From Oscillospiraceae bacterium (lineage in GTDB: Bacteria; Bacillota; Clostridia; Oscillospirales; Acutalibacteraceae), in contig JAISRF010000027.1 of the NCBI GenBank assembly GCA_031273775.1, positions 1 to 19,615 on the forward strand: a stretch of 19,615 bases of DNA. Direction: 5' to 3'. Below are positions 16,856 through 19,615 of this stretch, piece after piece. The notes under the pieces are model-generated. The model had not been told where the DNA came from. It worked only from the letters and a program-made list of their open reading frames with translations, and searched no databases. Position 1 is the stretch's first letter; every line of letters begins with the position of its first letter. The position numbers were made by a program, and so were the translations under genes.

Positions 16856-17707
16856 CTAATTACCGCCAAAGGCGGTTAAAACCATCACGTTACGCAACTT
16901 GCCGATGTCCGCTCCCGGCTTGATTTCAGCTACTATGGCGGTTTCGGTAGAATTCGGCGCAACGGAAATCAACTCACCGATCAAGAGGTTTTTAGGGTAC
17001 ACACCGCCCGCTCCGGTGGTGACCGCCAAATGTCCCACGGCGGCGGACGCGGACCGGGACAGTTTCATTTCACACAGTCCCTTTTCCGCCGCTTTTAAAG
17101 AGCCGCTCACCAGTCCCTCGTCACGGGTCAGGCGATCCAGCGCGCCCGCGTTGAGTTCAGGACTCAAAATGGTAATGACCTTACTTTGGGTAAGACCGGC
17201 TTCAGATATGTAGCCGACCAAGCACCCGGAAAGCCCGTCGGCGGTAGCGACGATGACCGGGTTATATTGCTTCACGCCCTGTGACACACCCTTGTCTATG
17301 ATGAAAGAGCAAAATACATCGGTCGGGTCGCGGGAAATAATCTGAGCGGGCAGGAACTGAAAATTCGGGTTTTCATTTTTGATTTGCAAAAACTCGGAAT
17401 AAAACCGGTTTTCCTCTTTCAAGGTCTGGTAGTCTATCAACTGTTCTTTATAGGTCATGTTTTCTTCTTTAAGCCGTTCGTTTTCCTCCCTAAGCTCCCG
17501 ATTGATTTTGAATACGGAAAAAATATCGCCCATCAGGTTTGCAAATCCCGACGAGACTCTTTGTACCGGAGCGGTCACGGCTCCCGCAACTGCTGACTGC
17601 GGTGCGGCCCAGCCACTCAGATTTCCGGAAATAATCATGAAAGTGACAATTAAAAGAGATAGAATTGATAATACCCTAAAGCGAGCGCTTCTGAAAAAAT
17701 CTTTCAC
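16856..17707 (-). CDS. mreC: Rod shape-determining protein MreC
   Basis: 283 residues. One N-terminal membrane anchor (about 8-30, RFRVLSILSLLIVTFMIISG) is followed by a coiled coil (INRELREENERLKEENMTYK onward, about 67-100) and the extracellular double beta-barrel domain (QIISRDPTDVFCSFIIDKG, GLSGCLVGYISEAG, LAVTTGAGGVYPKNLLIGEL). MreC links MreB filaments to PBP2 and activates it. The GTG at 17705-17707 is preferred over the GTG at 17714-17716, because AAAAAGGTG at 17714-17722 then acts as the ribosome site with correct spacing. It sits 91 bases after mreB in the mre operon; that gap holds nothing I can identify. Confidence 0.92.
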   Translation of the reverse strand: MKDFFRSARFRVLSILSLLIVTFMIISGNLSGWAAPQSAVAGAVTAPVQRVSSGFANLMGDIFSVFKINRELREENERLKEENMTYKEQLIDYQTLKEENRFYSEFLQIKNENPNFQFLPAQIISRDPTDVFCSFIIDKGVSQGVKQYNPVIVATADGLSGCLVGYISEAGLTQSKVITILSPELNAGALDRLTRDEGLVSGSLKAAEKGLCEMKLSRSASAAVGHLAVTTGAGGVYPKNLLIGELISVAPNSTETAIVAEIKPGADIGKLRNVMVLTAFGGN

Positions 17708-17713
17708 GTGAAT

Positions 17714-17722
17714 CACCTTTTT
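17714..17722 (-). promoter_or_regulatory. Ribosome binding site deciding the mreC start
   Basis: AAAAAGGTG on the minus strand, ending 6 bases before GTG 17707 and overlapping the alternative GTG 17716, which has no ribosome site of its own. Confidence 0.5.
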
Positions 17723-17807
17723 GAATTGGAAATTGAGGATGATGGTATTTCAGCGGGAAGAATTTATTATGAATCGTCGCGGAGAGACACCATAATATTC
17801 AATTCCG

Positions 17808-18818
17808 TCAATATCTCGGCCTGTGCTGGTAGCTGTTAAAGGGTAAGTCTTGCTCCAGGCGGTACGCCGTGCCGTTGACAACGCAGTCCAGAGGGTTGTC
17901 CGCAATGACCACCGGCATACTGGTTTCCTCGGCGATCAGCTTGTCCAATCCACGGAGCAACGCGCCTCCGCCTGAAAGCATAATTCCGTGGTCGATAATA
18001 TCGGCGGCCAGTTCAGGCGGCGTAATTTCCAGCGTGTTCCGGATGGCGCTGACAATCTGAGCAACCGGGTCACGCAGGGCATCGCGGACTTCTTCGGAGG
18101 TAATGTTCACGTTTTTGGGTAGGCCGTCCACCAGGTTCCGCCCTTTGATTTCCATGGAGCATTCACCCTCGTACTCGTATGCCGAACCGATTTGAATTTT
18201 GATTTGTTCCGCCGTCCGTTCGCCGATTAGAAGGTTATGTTTTTTGCGGATGTAGGAGATAATCGCCTCGTCCATGTCGTCTCCAGCCACCCGAACCGAC
18301 TGCGCCGTGACAATATCGCCAAGGCTTATGACCGCGACCTCGCTGGTGCCGCCGCCGATGTCCACAATAAGGCTGCCTGTGGGTTCCCACACCGGCAAAC
18401 CGGAACCGATAGCCGCCGCCATAGGCTCATCGATCAAATCCACTTCCTTCGCGCCCGCCTGATGAGCCGCGCCGTACACAGCCCGGCGCTCCACCTCCGT
18501 AATCCCGGACGGAATACAGATAATAATCCGCGCGCGCGGGAACATGGAACCCTTGAGCGCCATGCGGATAAACCGTTTGAGCATGGCGGCGGTCACCTCA
18601 AAGTCCGCAATCACGCCGTCTTTAAGAGGACGCACCGCCACAATTGAACCGGGCGTACGCCCTATCATTTCTTTCGCTTCCAGTCCGACGGCGCGCACGG
18701 CATCATTACGCACGTCAACGGCTACCACGGACGGCTCGCGCAGAATAATACCTTTTCCTTTTACGCACACAAGCGTGTTGGCTGTGCCTAAATCAATTCC
18801 AATATCGCGGGTGAACAT
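17808..18818 (-). CDS. mreB: Actin-like rod shape-determining protein MreB
   Basis: 336 residues, full length. Actin-fold signatures are clear: phosphate-1 GIDLGTANTLV (residues 7-17), connect-1 region DEPMAAAIGSG, phosphate-2 LIVDIGGGTSEVAVISLG and adenosine motif GIMLSGGGALLRGLDKL. MreB forms membrane-associated filaments that steer lateral wall synthesis. The start ATG 18818 has GGAGG ten bases before. It is the first gene of the mreBCD-PBP2 run and lies 261 bases downstream of the addB end, with a predicted promoter in that gap. An Mbl-type paralogue name is possible, but position beside mreC and mreD favours mreB. Confidence 0.95.
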   Translation of the reverse strand: MFTRDIGIDLGTANTLVCVKGKGIILREPSVVAVDVRNDAVRAVGLEAKEMIGRTPGSIVAVRPLKDGVIADFEVTAAMLKRFIRMALKGSMFPRARIIICIPSGITEVERRAVYGAAHQAGAKEVDLIDEPMAAAIGSGLPVWEPTGSLIVDIGGGTSEVAVISLGDIVTAQSVRVAGDDMDEAIISYIRKKHNLLIGERTAEQIKIQIGSAYEYEGECSMEIKGRNLVDGLPKNVNITSEEVRDALRDPVAQIVSAIRNTLEITPPELAADIIDHGIMLSGGGALLRGLDKLIAEETSMPVVIADNPLDCVVNGTAYRLEQDLPFNSYQHRPRY

Positions 18819-18868
18819 ATATTATATTAACCTCCAGATTGGATGCAGTCAAAAAACCTCACAAACAT

Positions 18869-18897
18869 ATTATAACCGCAACGGTTCCCAGATACAA
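18869..18897 (-). promoter_or_regulatory. Predicted promoter of the mreBCD operon
   Basis: On the minus strand a perfect TATAAT (18869-18874) has TTGTAT (18892-18897) 17 bases upstream. Transcription would start near 18862, giving a leader of about 44 bases before mreB ATG 18818. The -35 box is weak, so confidence rests mainly on the -10 box and the position. Confidence 0.55.
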
Positions 18898-19007
18898 CAA
18901 GTATTTTCGGTATTTACAAATAATTCTTTGGTGTGCTTGCGCAGAATGTAGTATAGGTCGGTGAAGGAGCTTGCAGTCACAAACCCCTCCGTTCCGCTTT
19001 GGACTGT
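18870..19007 (-). pseudogene. Fragment of a PIN-domain (VapC-like) nuclease gene
   Basis: A 46-codon open stretch on the minus strand, between stops at 19008-19010 and 18870-18872, encodes EGFVTASSFTDLYYILRKHT, which closely resembles the middle of small PIN-domain toxins (pattern G-x-(V/I)-S/T-A-S-S-x-T-D-(I/L)-Y-Y-I-x-R-K). The N-terminal part with the first catalytic Asp (LIDTN-type motif) and the C-terminal acidic motifs are not found in any frame nearby, and no antitoxin gene is adjacent. The remaining residues after KHTKE do not match the family. It is therefore a non-functional remnant, overlapping the predicted mreB promoter. Confidence 0.5.
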
Positions 19008-19059
19008 TCAAGCGTGGTGCCGTCGTCCGGAACGGGGTCGAGCAGCGGGGTGGAGTATC

Positions 19060-19075
19060 GCGCGAAAAGTCGCGC
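19060..19075 (-). terminator. GC-rich hairpin just after addB, weak terminator candidate
   Basis: GCGCGA / TCGCGC form a 6-bp stem (19060-19065 with 19070-19075) around a 4-base loop, 4 bases after the addB stop. No T-run follows on the minus strand, so intrinsic termination would be weak at best. Confidence 0.25.
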
Positions 19076-19079
19076 TTTG

Positions 19080-19615
19080 CTAACTATCGGCTTGTGTGGG
19101 AATTTGTGTATTTTTCCCTCTCATGTGAGAGATAGCCTCATCGGGTTTCATTTTGGGGATTTGCGGGACGGACGCATCCTCGGGGAACCCGCAAACATCC
19201 ATATAATCGCAATATTTACAAGCTTCACTGGTGCCGCTCAGTGGAGATACCGCCACATCACCGCGGTGCAGGCTTTCGCCCATTTTCACCAGCAGCCGCC
19301 GTATATGCCGCTCCAATATCCCAAATTCCTCCAGCGTGGCAAGGCTGGAAACGCGGGAATCTATCCCTTTTTTTGACAGTTTATAAGGCACGAAAAGCCC
19401 GGCGCCGTCCTTTTCCATGGCGGTCAGTACCTCACCCTCCGCCAGCAGAAGTCCGTTCTGGCGAAGCTCCTTGTACAACTCCTGCCGGAGTTCCGCCATT
19501 GACAGTTCGCGTCCCTCAAGCAATGATACCCGCTTGGACGGCATGTACAAAACGCCCGCAGGCACCAATTCTTCGCCGAAAAGCTGACCGTTTTCCTTTA
19601 ACGTAAACAGATACA
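19080..19615 (-). CDS. addB: AddB helicase-nuclease subunit, C-terminal end (5' part outside window)
   Basis: The frame is open to the right edge, so only about the last 178 residues are visible of a protein usually near 1,150. It reads LKENGQLFGEELVPAGVLYM at the edge and ends in a TAG. The diagnostic feature is CKYCDYMDVCGF (bases 19185-19220): a C-x2-C-x5-C set that matches the three C-terminal cysteine ligands of the iron-sulfur cluster in AddB. AddAB unwinds and resects double-strand DNA ends for RecA repair. The catalytic nuclease residues lie mostly upstream of the window. It is followed by a 261-base gap before mreB. Confidence 0.85.
   Translation of the reverse strand, partial: YLFTLKENGQLFGEELVPAGVLYMPSKRVSLLEGRELSMAELRQELYKELRQNGLLLAEGEVLTAMEKDGAGLFVPYKLSKKGIDSRVSSLATLEEFGILERHIRRLLVKMGESLHRGDVAVSPLSGTSEACKYCDYMDVCGFPEDASVPQIPKMKPDEAISHMRGKNTQIPTQADS

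Noticed and set aside
18819..19079. Working toxin-antitoxin locus between addB and mreB
   Set aside because: Only the middle of a PIN domain is recognisable, catalytic ends are missing and no antitoxin gene is present.
1..19615. CRISPR arrays, insertion sequences, tRNA or rRNA genes, riboswitches
   Set aside because: No repeat-spacer pattern, transposase motif, cloverleaf or known riboswitch core was seen on either strand by eye.

Overview
The window looks like a chromosomal segment of a Gram-positive anaerobe of the Clostridia, most likely Oscillospirales/Ruminococcaceae-like. The basis is the conserved minus-strand order addB - mreB - mreC - mreD - pbp2 - minD - mgsA, the use of AddB rather than RecBCD, purine-rich Shine-Dalgarno sites with frequent TTG/GTG starts, and moderate GC. 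This placement is inference from gene content; there is no rRNA or other marker here.

The window has two halves on opposite strands. Bases 1-11336 (plus strand) hold a tightly packed run of carbohydrate-active genes: the 3' part of a GH94-type phosphorylase, a GH116-type beta-glycosidase broken by a one-base frameshift, an uncharacterised protein of probable (alpha/alpha)6-toroid fold, a large GH95-related glycosidase interrupted by one in-frame TGA, a 43-codon small ORF of unknown role, and an intact GH95 alpha-L-fucosidase-type enzyme. No signal peptides are visible, so the enzymes probably act in the cytoplasm on imported oligosaccharides that carry beta-linked glucose/xylose-type units and alpha-L-fucose or L-galactose. 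No transporter or regulator lies inside the window, so the substrate stays open.

Bases 11323-19615 (minus strand) hold housekeeping genes: the C-terminal end of addB (DNA end processing), then the cell-elongation genes mreB, mreC, mreD and mrdA/PBP2, then a MinD-type ATPase, a methylglyoxal-synthase homologue, a left-handed beta-helix acyltransferase/nucleotidyltransferase-like protein and a QueG-like epoxyqueuosine reductase. The two halves converge with a 14-bp overlap of their last genes and no visible terminator. minC, minE and rodA, often found beside minD and PBP2 in related bacteria, are absent from this block.

Points most worth a second look: the methylglyoxal-synthase homologue has lost three catalytic or substrate-binding positions, including the proposed catalytic Asp; a decayed fragment of a PIN-domain (VapC-like) gene underlies the predicted mreB promoter; two of the glycosidase genes carry single disabling lesions in otherwise intact frames; and one toroid-fold protein has no family I can name. 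I did not find convincing evidence for a new defence or mobile system.
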